Source: Opisthorchis felineus
Taxonomy: Eukaryota > Platyhelminthes > Trematoda > Opisthorchiida > Opisthorchiidae
Direction of reading: 5' to 3'
Length of the DNA: 64,000 bases
Assembly (NCBI GenBank): GCA_004794785.1
Contig: SJOL01009709.1
Span: forward strand, 1-64,000
Part shown: positions 9,160-22,064 of the stretch, one piece after another
Numbering within the stretch: the stretch's first letter is position 1
How the letters are laid out: each line of letters opens with the position of its first letter
Translations under genes and position numbers: made by a program
The notes under the pieces: generated by a model
Told to the model about the DNA's origin: nothing
The model's input: only the letters and a program-made list of their open reading frames with translations
The model's database searches: none

Positions 9160-12100
9160 ATAATGTATTCACCCTATCACTTTACAAGTTAAATAATGTC
9201 CCTCTAAGTGCGGTTTAAATGTAAAGTTAGACCTGCTCATTATAACCAGTTTTCCACCTTGTTTGAACAGATACTCAAATTCGTACAACGGTACTTTCCG
9301 TTTTTTCATCAGGAGGCAAATGAGAACAGATGATTTTGTTTTCCCTAGATAATAAAGCTCAGGTAATCACTACTGAACACCGCTAACATTTATCTAATTT
9401 CCGGGTCGTTTCCTACATTAGTGGTTTTTGGTCAAGTACCTACAAGTTTCTTCTAACTAGAAGAATGAGCAAGCTCATTTTCCAGATCCTGATAATGGTT
9501 CAAAGAGCTCCTAAAATTGAACAACATATTTCAGGAACTGGAGGGATAGTACATCAAAAAGGGCAGGTTTTGACTAAATTAGTAAGGCCAGCATGGTGGG
9601 GCAGGGTTAGCGCACTAGTAAGGCAGTTCCTGTACGGAACCATGGCAGCACATTACGATGCGTATTCAATAACTTTCCGTATTGGAGTTTTAGCATCACC
9701 TACAAGCTGCTTATCAGATTTCACCCCGTTAATAGATGCGGTTCTATTTTTGGTGTGCGCAAATCGCTTTTTCCTGGTTCTGTTCTTATCATGCTTGGTT
9801 TTGTGACTATACCGTAAAACTTACAGACACTGTGGTATCGAGCAGATAAATAATTTAGTTTCAGGGGATCCTGACCAGAAAGTATAAAGCCGGTTGAATA
9901 TACTCCTCAAAAATCACTAAATGCAAGATGACCTGTTGCAACTTAGATAATAACCTAGAAAGAAATGACTTTCACTTCCTACCATCACTATATCCTACTG
10001 TTACACCTTGCATCCTTTACGTCCGCCAAACCAGTGGAGTCTTTATTTTACTACTCTCTCAATCATACAAACAGGCTTCACTATAATTAGGTTGGACACG
10101 ATGGATGTTGTGCCAAAGAGAGCTTTTTGTTCATTCTTCCGAAACCCGGTTATTACCTAATGTGCTGTTAATAAAGCTGAATTTCTCAGTGGAAGACAAA
10201 CGTGAACTTTGGGTGAGCTGGTTCTTGAACTGTAAGTAAGAATGTTCTTTTGCTTGCTAAGATTTCAAAAAAGCACCACGTTCCCAGCTGTAGGCCGCCA
10301 AACTTCTCCAAATCTCTACTTGACTTTAAGCTCTGTAATTAATCATTCTGATGACGTGATTTAGAACACGTGAACGAATGTCAGTGGCTGGAACAGAACT
10401 TCGTGCTGATTTTGCGGTACTATCTAGCTTCACGTATCTGTGCTTTTGAGTGTTGAGTATTTTTTCCGAATGCGTCAGCTGGTTTTATTGGACCTAAAGT
10501 ACTCAGACGGTTATCAGAAACAGAATGGATCTTCACTATCCAGCCGGCAAGATAAAGACTAAAGAGTCAGTACCTGGCTTTGCGTAGGCTGGAGGGAATA
10601 AGAGCAAGTCATGCTTGCTTATCCTTTAGAGTGTGCTGTACAGTTGACCTGATCTTGTGAGAAGAACCAAAGTTAGCAACCAGAACTGGTTACTTCTAGA
10701 GCTTAGTCTAGAGCGCACCTCATTTCCACACCTTCAAGTTTCAAAGATTTAAACCCGGCTGGCAGGCTCAGAGGGGCCTGCTTAAAGCTGCTGGTGATTT
10801 AAGGTGTAGCGGTTCATTACTGCATAATTTGTATCTACTATCAACTTCACTAAGTTCCTTAAATTTGCGGCATATTAGTGCCCTCGATCATTGGTGTCAT
10901 ATCTGGCTTAGGTTCAGCTTTTTCTGGAGGTTTCCAAAAACCACCTAATTATGCCGTAGTTGACAGTCAGCTTGCATCCATGTTGTTGCCCTGTTAAGCG
11001 GCACAGGCTTAGGGTAAACACAAGGCTGCATATCAAAGCTCACCTCGCCTTACTTTATGGCGATAAGCAGATAAGCAGCCTGATTCTTTTAATCACCCAA
11101 CATAACAGTTCCGTTTGGTCTCTAGGTTGCGCAGTTTCACACTGCATATTGGGCTGGAGGGAGCCATACGTTTTTGAGAGGGAAGTCACGATTCAACTAG
11201 AAATAAACAATGAGAAAGTGTATTGTTTCGGAGCCATGAACCCCCGCAGCTGCTCGTTTAGTCTAAAAAACACTAGGACTAGTTAACAGTTGAAGCTGAC
11301 ACGTGTTTAAGATGCCGTATAAAGTGCAACGAACAAGGGTATAAAAGCTGTCAGAAAAGCTCTGAAAGTTGTGGATAGGACTCTTGCTTCAGAAGGCAGC
11401 CTACAAGACCATCCTCACACCTGGCTGTTGGAACTAAATTACGTTATGAAAAGCCGAAGAGAATGGCATTCATTTTGGCAGTTTCTGTGCACAATGCCTG
11501 TTTGAGGTGTATGCAAATCCGACGTGATGAGAAGGCACTAGGCCTATTTTGTCCTCCTTTTAGATCTGTTTTACATATCGAGGCCTCTTTCAAATAAATT
11601 GGAGTGGCTGTAGGGCGATGAAGCACTTCTGCGTTAGCATTAGTGTTGGTGCCACTGATGTTAAGGTTTCCTCATATGAAGAGAAAAAGAGTCGTTTTGA
11701 AACGCTGAATAAATTCTTTCGTTGTATGATACTTGTCACAAGACTAAAGGCTCAATAATAAAGGACCGCTTATTGTTTCAGTGTGAAAATATTTTGCTCA
11801 GCTTTGAACTTTGCTGTCCTTTTTTTACGCAATACACAAATATTTGACACGTATCACGTGCCATCACATGATGCTTGGGACGCTGAAATAGAATACTGGA
11901 TTGGTGTACAAGTATGATCAACAAGGCAACATTAGTCTGGACTTTTCTGCCTAGTCAGTGCCCTCCAGCCTAAGACCCATGAGTTCATTTCCCCTGGCCT
12001 GCTGTCACTTTGTGTCAAGAGTGATACCGATTCTTCTGTCCCATACGCAAAATAGGACCCGTAAATTGAAACTACTGGTTGTAATCGTGGACCAGGTGAG

Positions 12101-13950
12101 GGCGGAGCGAGTGCAACATTTTACGAAAAGCATCGTGCCCGGTGGGCTGTTTTGGGTATTTTTAATAGATGACCAACTGAAGGGTGGGCTAGGGGACTAA
12201 ACTGTTTGACGGTTGACCCTCTGTATTGGTGGCGAATGAAAGTGTGTTAGATTGTTTGATTTGCAGGAGGTAGGCTAGTTCGCTAGTTGAACATTTCAAT
12301 GAACATCACATGGTAGACTTGCACAAGTCGGCAGTTTTGTTTGTCATGTCGAACAACAACGAAATTTGACGTAGAACAGGTAATGCTGCATTAGGACTGC
12401 GCTCCTCCATAAGTGCAACCAGCCGAATGCGTTTTAATGGGTGCATAGTTCAGGAGATACGATCGGCGGGTGAACAGAATGGACGGTTACGAAGCCATTA
12501 ACGTGTCCAAATGATGTCTGTTAATATTACACATTGTCATACGCACAGAAGCATGCATGCAGACAACATGAGAAGATCGAGCTATACCACCCACATAATG
12601 GCTGTTCTTGAGTAATTGCTCAGTTTATCTTGTCAGAACTCAAAAAGACCTGTTCCTGTCAGCTGCAGTCATTTGTCTCGCCCCGCTTAATTGATTCAAA
12701 ACGATAGATACTACTGCTGATTTCTTGCTGTTTTCATATCATTTGCAGGATAGGTAGTCGAACTGATCACGGCTGATCTCTCCGGTTCTGAAGTAGAATG
12801 ATAGACACAGATGGGACAGCCGGACATTCTCGACAGAATAGCGTGATTTTTCTCCAGCTGATCCCTAAGTACTTATTGAGTATCATTCTGACCCAATAGC
12901 TTTACCACAGTCCAGCTTTCTCTTTTGATACAGGGTTTTGCTTTCCATTTACCCTTCTATCTGAACGCAGTGCTTCTTCGACCCAGTTATGGCAGGTGAA
13001 AATGAGAAATTAACAGCTGCTGCTGAGAATTTAATGACGTGTAGAAATTTTTATGAAACTGAATGCTTAACAGTACCATTCCAACGCTAGCCGCAGACAG
13101 TATAGTTTAGAAAACAGGACTAACATCTTTGACAGCATAAAACCTGATTGCTCCACTCTTACTACCATGAGAAATAGACCATTGCGGTGATGTTCAAATT
13201 TCTCCCTCCGAACAGGCAGGTACCAAAAAATAAGACGTAGAATAATAATTGCACTGGCTGGACCGCGGTATCCCAATGCGGATAAATAGTATTCATGAAT
13301 TAAAATTGTTTATTGGAAGGTTAGTCTGGGCGGAACAAAATAAGTTAGTACCTCTCTACTGGGTCAAGCTCAAAAGCCTTGGTTCCAACGCCAGAAAACC
13401 GATTAGCCACTGGATAGGTACCTTTGTGATTAATATTCACAGTAGCAAAGAGTAAACGTTCACGTCGTTGGAAGGTATGCGTTTGTGCTGGGAAAAGCGG
13501 GTACACTAAGTATGCATGAGTAACCTCAGTCGGGCTAGACAAGTAGAGTGGATGTGAATGTGTTTTCACTGGTTAATTTCCGTTTAGCACTGACGAATCA
13601 TCGGATAAATATCAATCCAGTATTGAAATATCCTTTCGACGGTATCGGGATGACTGAATGTGTTTGTAAAATAAAGCCAATCCGCCTGGTACTAAGACGT
13701 AGAAGTGTATGACCGAATAACCATTTTTTTCTCCAATAGGCGTAGGAAACATGCCCTCAAATCTCTGACAGTATAAACTTTCGGACAGTTAGCGTCAGAA
13801 GAGCAGGGATTGAGACAGAGCCGGTTAGAGTTGGTCCAGATGTGGTGATGGTCGCTTATGGACGTACTGCCGAGTGGGTTCACTTTATGGGGGACAAGGG
13901 CGGAAGTTTGACAGGACAGATCAAAAACGGTGGCTAGCGAGATGATTCGC
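9160..13950. other. long stretch without recognisable gene
   Basis: Open frames at 9465-9806, 10960-11286 and 11958-12200 were read and show no domain, transposon motif or paired splice sites. I see nothing else to call. Confidence 0.4.
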
Positions 13951-13951
13951 C

Positions 13952-14204
13952 GCAAAAAGGTATTATTTTCAAATGGGCAATATTTTGCATCCCGACTTTG
14001 AAGATATATCAGAATGAGGAACCAGCTGGAGACCGCAGACGTGGGGCACCTGTTACGTTTATTTATCCACAAACATTTTAACTGCAAAAAGGTATTTTTT
14101 TTAAATGAGCCATATTTTGCATCCCGACTTCGAAGATGTATTAGAATGAGGAACCAGACGTGGGGCAGTTGTTATCCTTATTTATCGATAAACAGTTTAA
14201 CTGC
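13952..14204 (+). repeat. two-copy direct tandem duplication (132 and about 120 bp)
   Basis: The first unit starts at GCAAAAAGGTATT (13952) and the second at the same string (14084), a period of 132. Both contain ATTTTGCATCCCGACTT, GAATGAGGAACCAG and ACGTGGGGCA and end near TTTAACTGC. The second unit lacks 13 bases between ACCAG and ACGTGGGG and has scattered substitutions, so the duplication is not recent. It lies immediately before an acidic exon-like segment. Confidence 0.85.
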
Positions 14205-14338
14205 CTGGAAATCACAAGATGAAATATGGTCACGATGAGCATGACTCTGACGACGACGAAGACAATGGTCAGGAGAATGCTGATGGTCGAGACGACGGCA
14301 TTAGCTACACAAAAGTTGATGAACGCAGAAACAGTTAG
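14201..14338 (+). CDS. candidate acidic C-terminal exon
   Basis: An open frame from 14201 to TAG at 14336-14338 includes an ATG at 14219 and encodes YGHDEHDSDDDEDNGQENAD followed by GRDDGISYTKVDERRNS. The aspartate/glutamate-rich run followed by a mixed tail looks like the C-terminus of a nuclear or scaffold protein, but no family is recognised. A possible acceptor (CACAAG just before the ATG) has a poor pyrimidine tract, so the exon boundary is weak. The segment follows the tandem duplication directly. Confidence 0.35.
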   Translation: MPGNHKMKYGHDEHDSDDDEDNGQENADGRDDGISYTKVDERRNS

Positions 14339-17300
14339 TTAGAGTAAAAATTTACACTCATGTAAATTCACTTTGTAGCCTGTTCTTCAAATTAGCATGA
14401 ATTCGACAGTACAGTGACTTCTGGGTAACTACCCTATCTGTCAAAAATGGCACCAAACAAAAGAGCTATGGTCTCAAACGGCCTTGTGACTGTTTTTTCG
14501 GGAACTTCAAATATTCCCCCCGAATTTTTGCTGTTAGTGAGATACAAGACGTACAGTCAGACTAATGAGGTGACCATGTGGCTGATAGCGAGTCTGTAGG
14601 ATCGTTCATTTAGAATGGTAGGTAAACGCAAACAGGGTTCACAGCTGAAGGTCGCATAGGCTTAATAACTCCAGACGTCTCATATCTAGCAAGTTGGATC
14701 ATGTGATATTTCAACACGTCAGAGTAAATGGAAACAACCATTCAGATTGTCGGTACCCGAAGTAATTGTTTAAATGCATTCTGTGACCAGCAGTACCGCT
14801 TCAGATAAATGGAAAATTCAAAACCAGGTGTAGTAAGCAGCAGCAAAATGTTCTTGTGTAACCGACAAACCGGTGTGATTTAGCAGTCCAGCTGTTTGTC
14901 AGCTTTAGTTTCAAATGAACATCTGATTAATTATAGATCTATGCGGAATAACAGGTGTAAATGTCCCGGGAACTCATTCCCAACTTGGAGCCACGTATGC
15001 GCACGTGACCGGCAGTATAACTTTTACAACGCCTAACCCGAACGATAACCTAGGCCGCTCTTAAGGGTATAATGTACACGGTTTATACTGATGGAGAAGG
15101 TAGGTTTGTCTTTACGTTTTAAGCACCGTAGTTGCTAACAGAGTGTACCTTTGTTATAAACAACAACCACGGGACTCTTACGATTTTCATTTTCCAAAAA
15201 TAAACAAAATTCGCATAATCGGCCAACACCATCCGCCCGTGCATTTACGGACAACTAGAACCAAGAAAAGTTGTTGATTTGAAAGAGCCGGCAGGTGACC
15301 TCTGGCTGTCAGCAGCCTCACCGAATTTGTGCAGCGTTTAACAAATTTTGAATTCTACGGTGAAATTTCAGTTGCATGCTCTGATGATGACGTCTGCCGG
15401 CTACATTTCATATGCACATCTATCCATACTTATCACCAGCAAACTTGAATGATTTGCTTTGGATTCAGCTCTGATTCAGTCGTTGTAACCATATGCAAAC
15501 TGCATTCCTTTATGTGTGAATCGTAAAGTTTGTTTTGGTAAAATGTCCAGTGTCCTACAGACATTAGACCTAAAAGTGAAAGCGAATACTATGGAATAAT
15601 ATGTACGTAACGTTGCGCGCGTTTTTTCCCCGCCTCTCAGGAGATGTGGAAATTAAATGTTAAAAATATTGTGAATGAGACAGCTATAGTCCGCCTTGAG
15701 TGTGTACAGTTAGGGAACATTTTGGAACCCAAAACTATTTACTAAGCCCATCAAAATTGGTCAGTTTAGTCATGGACAAATCACTCACATCCCTTGATCT
15801 GTTGTACTAATAAGCATTGCACTGTAATTTGAGCCGTGCAACTTCCACACCTATCGGCCTATCGTAGTTGGATCACATTAGAAAAGTTTTAATGAACTTC
15901 TTTCCAAGCTGGGTTGAAATACTGCCGTTTTTAATTCTTCAGGCTATGTAAATCGGGAGAAAAAAGGTATTTGCAATAATCCTCTCTTCCAAGATAGCTC
16001 AGAACAAGAAGCGCCTACAAAGTGGAAAAATTTGTCCCCTTGAACTTTTTACAGTGACGATCTTCTCTAGAGACTTTTAATAAGAAAAGCGCTTTGTCAC
16101 ATTCTTATTCATAGAGCAATTGCCCTTTACTGGCGTCGTGGATTTGTAATTCCGCATTCCACGGTGTCCTGGCAAAATAAGAACATCTGACTCTATTCTT
16201 CCTAAATTTTAAAACGGCCTCTTTTGAAATGGACAAGAACATTAGAATGACCAAATGAAACTTTACCAAGAGAAGTGAACTCGGACTTGTACTTACAGAA
16301 GGCACAGTCAGTAGTTTGAAAAACCCAGGATGAGACTGCAAATGGTTGGGCGGAGAAATGGTTAAAAAACCGGTTTAATTTATTCGGAATTTGGAAGGTG
16401 TACAGCTCTTGACCGCCTGTTTAAATGTTACGATGGAAAATGAGTCAAATAGGACAGTGCGAATTCCACTGGAACTTCCAACGACCGCTAGTGCCCCATG
16501 GACATCTATGTTGAAGTCACCACTCAGATAAAGAAAGTACTGTTTCTGTATTTATCGGCATCTTCAAGTGACAGGTTTTGGCGTTTGAAATTCCAGAGAA
16601 TACTTAACGTAAAGTGATTTTATTCTAGTCATGGATGACCGCTGTCACTCATGTATGGTCACATGAGTCTTTTCCCCAAGTGGCTGGGTATACCGTCAGC
16701 TGGTGGCCTGAAAGGAAGCAATGAAACATCGACCTGTTTCAACTAATAAGACATGAAGGTAATGTTGAGAAAACCTTCCTGACCAGAAAAATAGCTTTTT
16801 AAAGACCACCACTACCTTCCAAAAATGAACGACTTCATTGGTCCACCAGGTTACTTCTCATGATACAGGAGCGCTGAACAATTTGGATATCATGCAAGGT
16901 GAGGTTTTTACCAGGCACCGCATCTTTAATCTGCCAACGAAACGTGCTTATCCTAATTTAAAGTTACTTGTGGTTGATGTGAAAGCACTTTGGAAGACAA
17001 CTGACATATTACTGGTTGGTGGTGCACCCCCTAAAGCTCAAACCAGCAGATTCCTTTCTGTTTTGCAGTATTGTAGTCCATCTTGAAAGAGGGATTCAGC
17101 CGAAGCAAAATAATCATTCATCTTTCAGGAATATTCCGTAGGTCTTAAAACGTTCAATCATTGTCTGTATTTACGAAATATAAGCCATTTGCTATGACAA
17201 TAAGTGAAACATGCAAAACATCGGCACCTGTGTGTTTATGACAAATGGTTAGCTCTAGTGTACTTGATGCCTAGGGAATTAATTCCACAGCTATCATGTG

Positions 17301-18930
17301 GCCTTCCACAAACTTTGTACGTATTGACCAACACTCCGCTGCCATCATAATATGGATGTGCGGAATGTACCACTGGAGCCGTCACCATGGTCGATCAAAC
17401 GTTAATTCTGTTGGACCACTTTATTCTGGCAATAGACAGGCTAACTTGTTCAGCTGTGGCAAAGCAACGAGAGAAGTGGATCAGCAGACAGTACACCGGT
17501 AATGCGCAAACACTAATAATATGTAAGTGTACCGTATTATTACAATGACTACCGCGTTCAAAGTGTGTCACTGTGTGCGTACGTGTTCATCTGTAAACTA
17601 CCGCAATCCGGCACCAATGATGCATTAGTAGCCTGTTCGACTTTTTCTAATCAACAGCTGCACCCAGTGAATTGTTAACAGACTTATTTGGAGTTTACAG
17701 GTACCTGCGATGTGCGCCACTGTCAAGTTTTGACGCAAAAGCTATAAAGACACCGGATTTTGAAGCACATTAAATTTTTCCCGTCCATCACCAAATTTCT
17801 GAACAAAACATTACGAAGATGTCAATTTCGAGGCATACGAAATTCACTGGATGGACAATGAGAAAGTGAAATTCGTTCGAACATGTCGTTATGTAATGCA
17901 CTTACGTAAGGTGGTGTTTATTCTTGGAGCAACGCAAGACTAATGCTGTCATGTTGGAAGCAAATCATAGAAGAAGTTAACTTAGCACCTAATCACTCAG
18001 TCTACCATCTATGTGATGAGGCTTGGAGCCCAGTAAACAAGTCCCATTTTCAGATCCAAGTTAACGTCCTCTGGCCAAGCCGCTTTGTAACAGGTTAATT
18101 GGAAGATCCTCCGACAACGTGTGTTGCAGGTACAGTAGATCCGTTGCCTACTATCCGTATAGCTTAGATCAGAAGAATTGGAATATGTTGAGCGGTGGCG
18201 GAGTATCTTCAGTCACTAGTTCGTTAATTCCGGGGAATTACCGGTCACCGCTATGATATCGCAACAACACGATTAGTTACGCGAAAAAAATAGTTTAGGC
18301 CACGGGATGAACACAAGCAATAAAATAACTGATCACTATAAGACGACTTAGTCACGACACTTTTCGCAGTTGTTCAATAGAAAGTTTCTTTTTGTTACCG
18401 TGCAGTCCTGAGTTTTGAGACAATCCACTGGTGTAATGCCACATTAGGCGCATTGATACTCCATGAGCAAATGAAGTGTAACTTGAGGGATGCGGTCATT
18501 TTCCAGGACTAGTTGAAAAAGCAGCCGTTTAATTCCTCGGAAGAAAGATTTGTCCGGTCCAACAAGTAGGTGAACACAGGTGATCACTACCAAGGCAAAA
18601 ACCTACTTTTATCCGGAAAACAATTTAAATGACTTGTTTGGTCTAACCAACTCGCTTTTTTCGACCTGCACAAATAGTTGACCGATTCCTCCTATCAGTC
18701 TCTTTGTTAGTAGTGAAAGTATGATTGTGTCATTGATTGATTAATACTAACCGGGAAACACTTCATTCTCAAAAGACAACGCCGCACAACTGAATTACGC
18801 GAGCTCCTTGAGTTCCACGAGGAAAGAATGCACTGTATACTCCTCAGCGGTGTGACTGAATGATGGTTCATAGTGATCCACTGCAAGTTCCGGCTGCGTT
18901 CAAGGCTTTTGATAGTTTATTTTCCATTAC
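14339..18930. other. long stretch without recognisable gene
   Basis: Frames at 16105-16341 (minus) and 16838-17086 (plus) were considered. The second contains NLKLLVVDVKALWKTTDILL but has no matching pair of splice sites. Nothing else supports a gene or repeat. Confidence 0.35.
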
Positions 18931-19115
18931 CTTTCAAGAGGAGACACCTTAAGCCGATATAAGTTTGTTCTGTAGATGATTCTCCTCGTGGTTTGGGCAA
19001 CTCCGGAGGCTATCACCTGTGACTCGCAAAACTGCTTGTAGGTGATTTTACCGGCCTTTTGGCAAATCGGAACTCGCCACTTGCCTATTTCGTAGAATTC
19101 GTTTAGGAAAGTCAT
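18931..19115 (-). CDS. candidate coding exon of an unidentified gene
   Basis: Minus-strand frame from ATG at 19115 to a strong donor (GAAAG then GTAATG) at 18931/18930. It encodes MTFLNEFYEIGKWRVPICQK, then AGKITYKQFCESQVIASGVA and TTRRIIYRTNLYRLKVSPLE, leaving phase 2. An in-frame TAG lies five codons upstream, so either the ATG starts translation or the exon begins at one of two weak acceptors just before it. The composition is protein-like. No continuation exon was found downstream by eye. Confidence 0.35.
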
Positions 19116-20570
19116 GTCTTTGAATTCCTAAGTCACTTTTGGCCTTCAGATAACACGTGAGGGATTTTGTTCTCGTTTAATTTGGTCATCAAATCTCTAT
19201 GAATTGTGAGATTTGACTTAGTTGAACATAAAGAAAGCTCTTAAGGTTATTAGGCTAATGTCTACGCCAATCCAGTCATGAAGGTCGTAAGCGGCGCAAC
19301 TGGACGCATCATTAGGGGACGTTTGTTTTACTTATGTCGCCGACCAAACAAGTAATAAAACCATTATTCAGATTCACCTGGGTAAGCTGTTGTGTTCTAA
19401 TCATACGACAGTCACTCCTAACGAAGGATCGATTGCCGATTTTTAAGGGATATTCTTATGTCTCTCCTTTTTCGGTAGCTGTGGCCATCAAAACTGTACT
19501 AAGAATTGGAGCAGCTGTTTGCCTACATTGATTCCGCAGGTGGTTCCAGTTACTTTTAAGGTTCCTAGAAAATCCCCTGGCCTTTGTGCTTGCAGTTAAG
19601 ACATATTTGTCGACGTGTTGCGTAAAATTTTAGAGACTCTTATTGCTCTAAGTTACCTTGTGTTTAGGCTTTAGAGCTAGAGAAGTTTGATAAATTCGCG
19701 AATCGTTCTTCTGCTCAGGTTTATGTGCTCGAATGTAAAAATGAACAAATTCCAAGCTACATCGGCGGTCATGTGATGTCATCAGCTGCGTCACATCGCA
19801 TGCTGTATACATCAGGGTGAGTAAATGAAAATAGACAAATATTGATGGGTGACATTAGTTCGCATCACTGCCTCTTAGGTTCACTTTGCATTTGATGTTG
19901 GCTCCTCTGTAGACAGCAGCAGTAAACACGTCAGTGTTAACTATCGATAGACTAGTTAGTAACACCCCATCAATCATCCGTCGCACACGTTCGCCTTTCA
20001 CACCTCTATTAGAAAACCCCTGAAGCAAAACATTTCGGATATGTCATTTGTACACGGTTACGGCAAAACCGAAGTAGCTGATCAAGCTTACGAGATCTTC
20101 GCTACATAAACGCTACCAAACACAACCCTCAGGCGATTCCGCAGCTGTTACAGCTCGTTACGCCCCAGATTGTAAGCTCACAGCTTCCGAGCTGAGTGAA
20201 CCTTAGACGACTGCATCCCTGTAACTTTCATGACCACTCTGCGGCACACAACTTTGGCCTTTTGAGCATAGCTTCGCTGGTTTCAAGCAGATTTTGACCA
20301 GTTAGGTTATGTAGATACGTAGATCCCTACTTCACGCAAAGCAAAGCGTATGACCAAAGTCGTGCATGTGACCAATAAACGGTCGTAGGTTTTTCTTCAC
20401 TACCAACATCTCACTAAACGGCAATAATAGTCGATTTCTTAACCATTTTAATTACTATTATTCACACCGCCGTCGTTTAAACGGTCCCCTCCCGTCCTGA
20501 CACAGTTATTTCAGTGAGACCACACCAAAGTGGAGAAGCATACAAGCATTACTGTTATTAGAGCTCATCA
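19116..20570. other. stretch without recognisable gene
   Basis: No open frame with domain similarity and no repeat recognised. Confidence 0.35.
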
Positions 20571-20572
20571 TC

Positions 20573-20645
20573 CATGACGGGATTCGAGCTTCGGATAGTT
20601 GAATTGAGAGGCTTGTTTGTTACCACTACTTCACCAGAACAGCCT
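20573..20645 (-). mobile_element. degenerate tRNA-like / SINE head
   Basis: On the minus strand GGTGAAGTAGTGGTAAC resembles an A-box and GCTCGAATCCC resembles a B-box (GGTTCGANNCC), spaced as in a tRNA gene. The arms do not form a convincing cloverleaf by eye, so a decayed tRNA-derived SINE head is more likely than a working tRNA. It shares no body sequence with the other two SINE copies. Confidence 0.35.
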
Positions 20646-21461
20646 GGACGCTCCTGAATTAGCACGTTTGAACAGGCAAGTGCTTACACACTTGGGCGAC
20701 ACGCGTAAAAATGGACCTGGATTATTAGAAAAATACTTTTCCTATTTAGTGAGAACGGACTCGCACCATGCCATTTGAAAGGAATATCGGATATAATGTC
20801 TTGAAGTAGTGGGCGTTTTATGCCTTGTAAGTTCAAAATCTTCAGCATTTCGGATCCTTTCGTATTTCCATGAATTTTTAGCACGCAGAGTTTGTGCCTG
20901 TTTGTTTGCGTACATTGAAATTTATCCACAAGCAGTCTATGCTAGTCCAACTTTTGCGCCAGAGGCAGTTAACCTAATTTGTCACCTTTACATAAGTCTT
21001 ATTTTAAGTTTTTGCCGCCCGGACATGAAGGTTTCAGATATTTCTAAAAAGAATGTGCTAGCTGACTGTGGTACCTTCACAAGCTGTTTGGAAAGACCTC
21101 AGATGAAGCATGGTGGGTCAGATTGTGTAGACTATTTGCTTTACACGTTCGATCACCGTTCGCCAAAGAAAACTTTGAATACCAATGCAGCTGCATGCCT
21201 ACATAAGGTTCATGGGGACAGGTTGTAGTATAGGAGAACGAAATGAGAATGGCTACCGCTTGAATATCCCGCTAAAGTGTCTCTACTCTTCTACGATTTG
21301 GCTTGAGTTGTGATAGGGGATGCTGTTGAAACACTACCGACGTCGAATCTATTTTATGTGATGCTCAAATGTGTTGATTTTCATGTCCTCAGATGGGAGC
21401 AGCTGTCTTCAAACATCTGGACTGCTTTTCCAGGAATATGGGGTTTTTCCAATAGTTTGTT
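20646..21461. other. stretch without recognisable gene
   Basis: It holds a 139-codon plus-strand open frame (20809-21228) with no domain, no repeat pattern and no supporting signals, which I take as chance. Confidence 0.35.
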
Positions 21462-22060
21462 ACTCGGTCGTTGGCTTGTTCGCTGAGCTGGGCAATTTGA
21501 TTGCAAACGTTTCATCACCAATCGAGGTGACATCGTCAGTGCTTTATTGGGGAGCGTAGTGGTGCGTAGCGGTAAGTTGGTGGTTGTGCGTTGAGTAGAG
21601 TTGCGTGTGTGTTAATATACGTGCTGCTAGCTGGGGCTGACCTTTGATCGCGATTAGTTGTTCGGCCGAGCGGTTCCATTGGTTGCTCCGTTATCTTGTG
21701 TCCTCATTCGTCGGTGCCCATGTGACCTTTGAGCTTGGCACCCCCTGTCGTCGTACTCCGGTCGATGCTGGAGTGACCTTTGCCCTTGGCTCTTCCGAGT
21801 TCCGGCTTGTGACCTTTATTGATCCGACTCCAAGGAGTTCCTTGTTTCTTTGTTTGTGAATCCAATATTTGGTTCTCCTTGAGTATTCCGGTTGAGATGT
21901 TGGTCCTTTGCCCGTAGAGGCGCATAAATTGGATCCAGTTCGATGCACCGGTTGATCGAATCCGCCGTGGAGTACCATGCTTCCAGAAATTCTCTTCCGT
22001 GTCTCGTGTCTCCGTGTGCCAAAATTTTCGCGTTTTCCAGATTTTCCTCTATAGTTTGTT
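21462..22060 (-). mobile_element. Penelope-like / GIY-YIG retroelement 3' end, copy 1
   Basis: Read on the minus strand, the high-coordinate end encodes the C-terminal tail that follows GIY-YIG nuclease domains in trematode retroelements: ENAKILAHGDTRHGREFLEA, then WYSTADSINRCIELDPIYAP. The downstream non-coding part repeats the phrase GTGACCTTT (plus-strand reading) four times at irregular spacing. It ends with a hammerhead-like motif at 21493-21549. The nuclease and reverse transcriptase parts are missing, so this is a truncated copy. A homologous fragment in the same orientation lies at 43287-43795. The protein tail is recognised from memory of similar predictions; the element class follows from the GIY-YIG tail together with the ribozyme, a pairing known for Penelope-like elements. 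Confidence 0.65.
21493..21549 (-). ncRNA. hammerhead ribozyme-like motif (type I, minimal stem III)
   Basis: In minus-strand RNA the order is: CAAU, AAA, GCA, then the core CUGACGA, then a hairpin GUCACC-UCGAUU-GGUGAU, then GAAA, CGU, U, then UGC, AAUCAA, AUUG. GCA pairs with UGC and CAAU with AUUG, giving stem I with an internal loop. A-C-G-U after GAA gives a two-pair or self-dimerising stem III. The predicted cut is after the U in CGUU. Deviations: one extra U sits between the core and stem II, and stem II closes on a G-U pair. Both core boxes fit the hammerhead consensus. Such short-stem-III ribozymes are known in Penelope-like elements, where they may process the element RNA. Confidence 0.7.
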
Positions 22061-22064
22061 ACTC

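Noticed and set aside
15390..15420. CTGATGATGACGTC as a hammerhead core
   Set aside because: No GAAA box at the right distance and no pairing flanks.
16838..17086. Open frame with NLKLLVVDVKALWKTTDILL
   Set aside because: A donor-like GTGAGG lies inside it, but no compatible acceptor or partner exon was found.
20809..21228. 139-codon plus-strand open frame
   Set aside because: No domain, no splice or promoter support, composition like the surrounding non-coding DNA.
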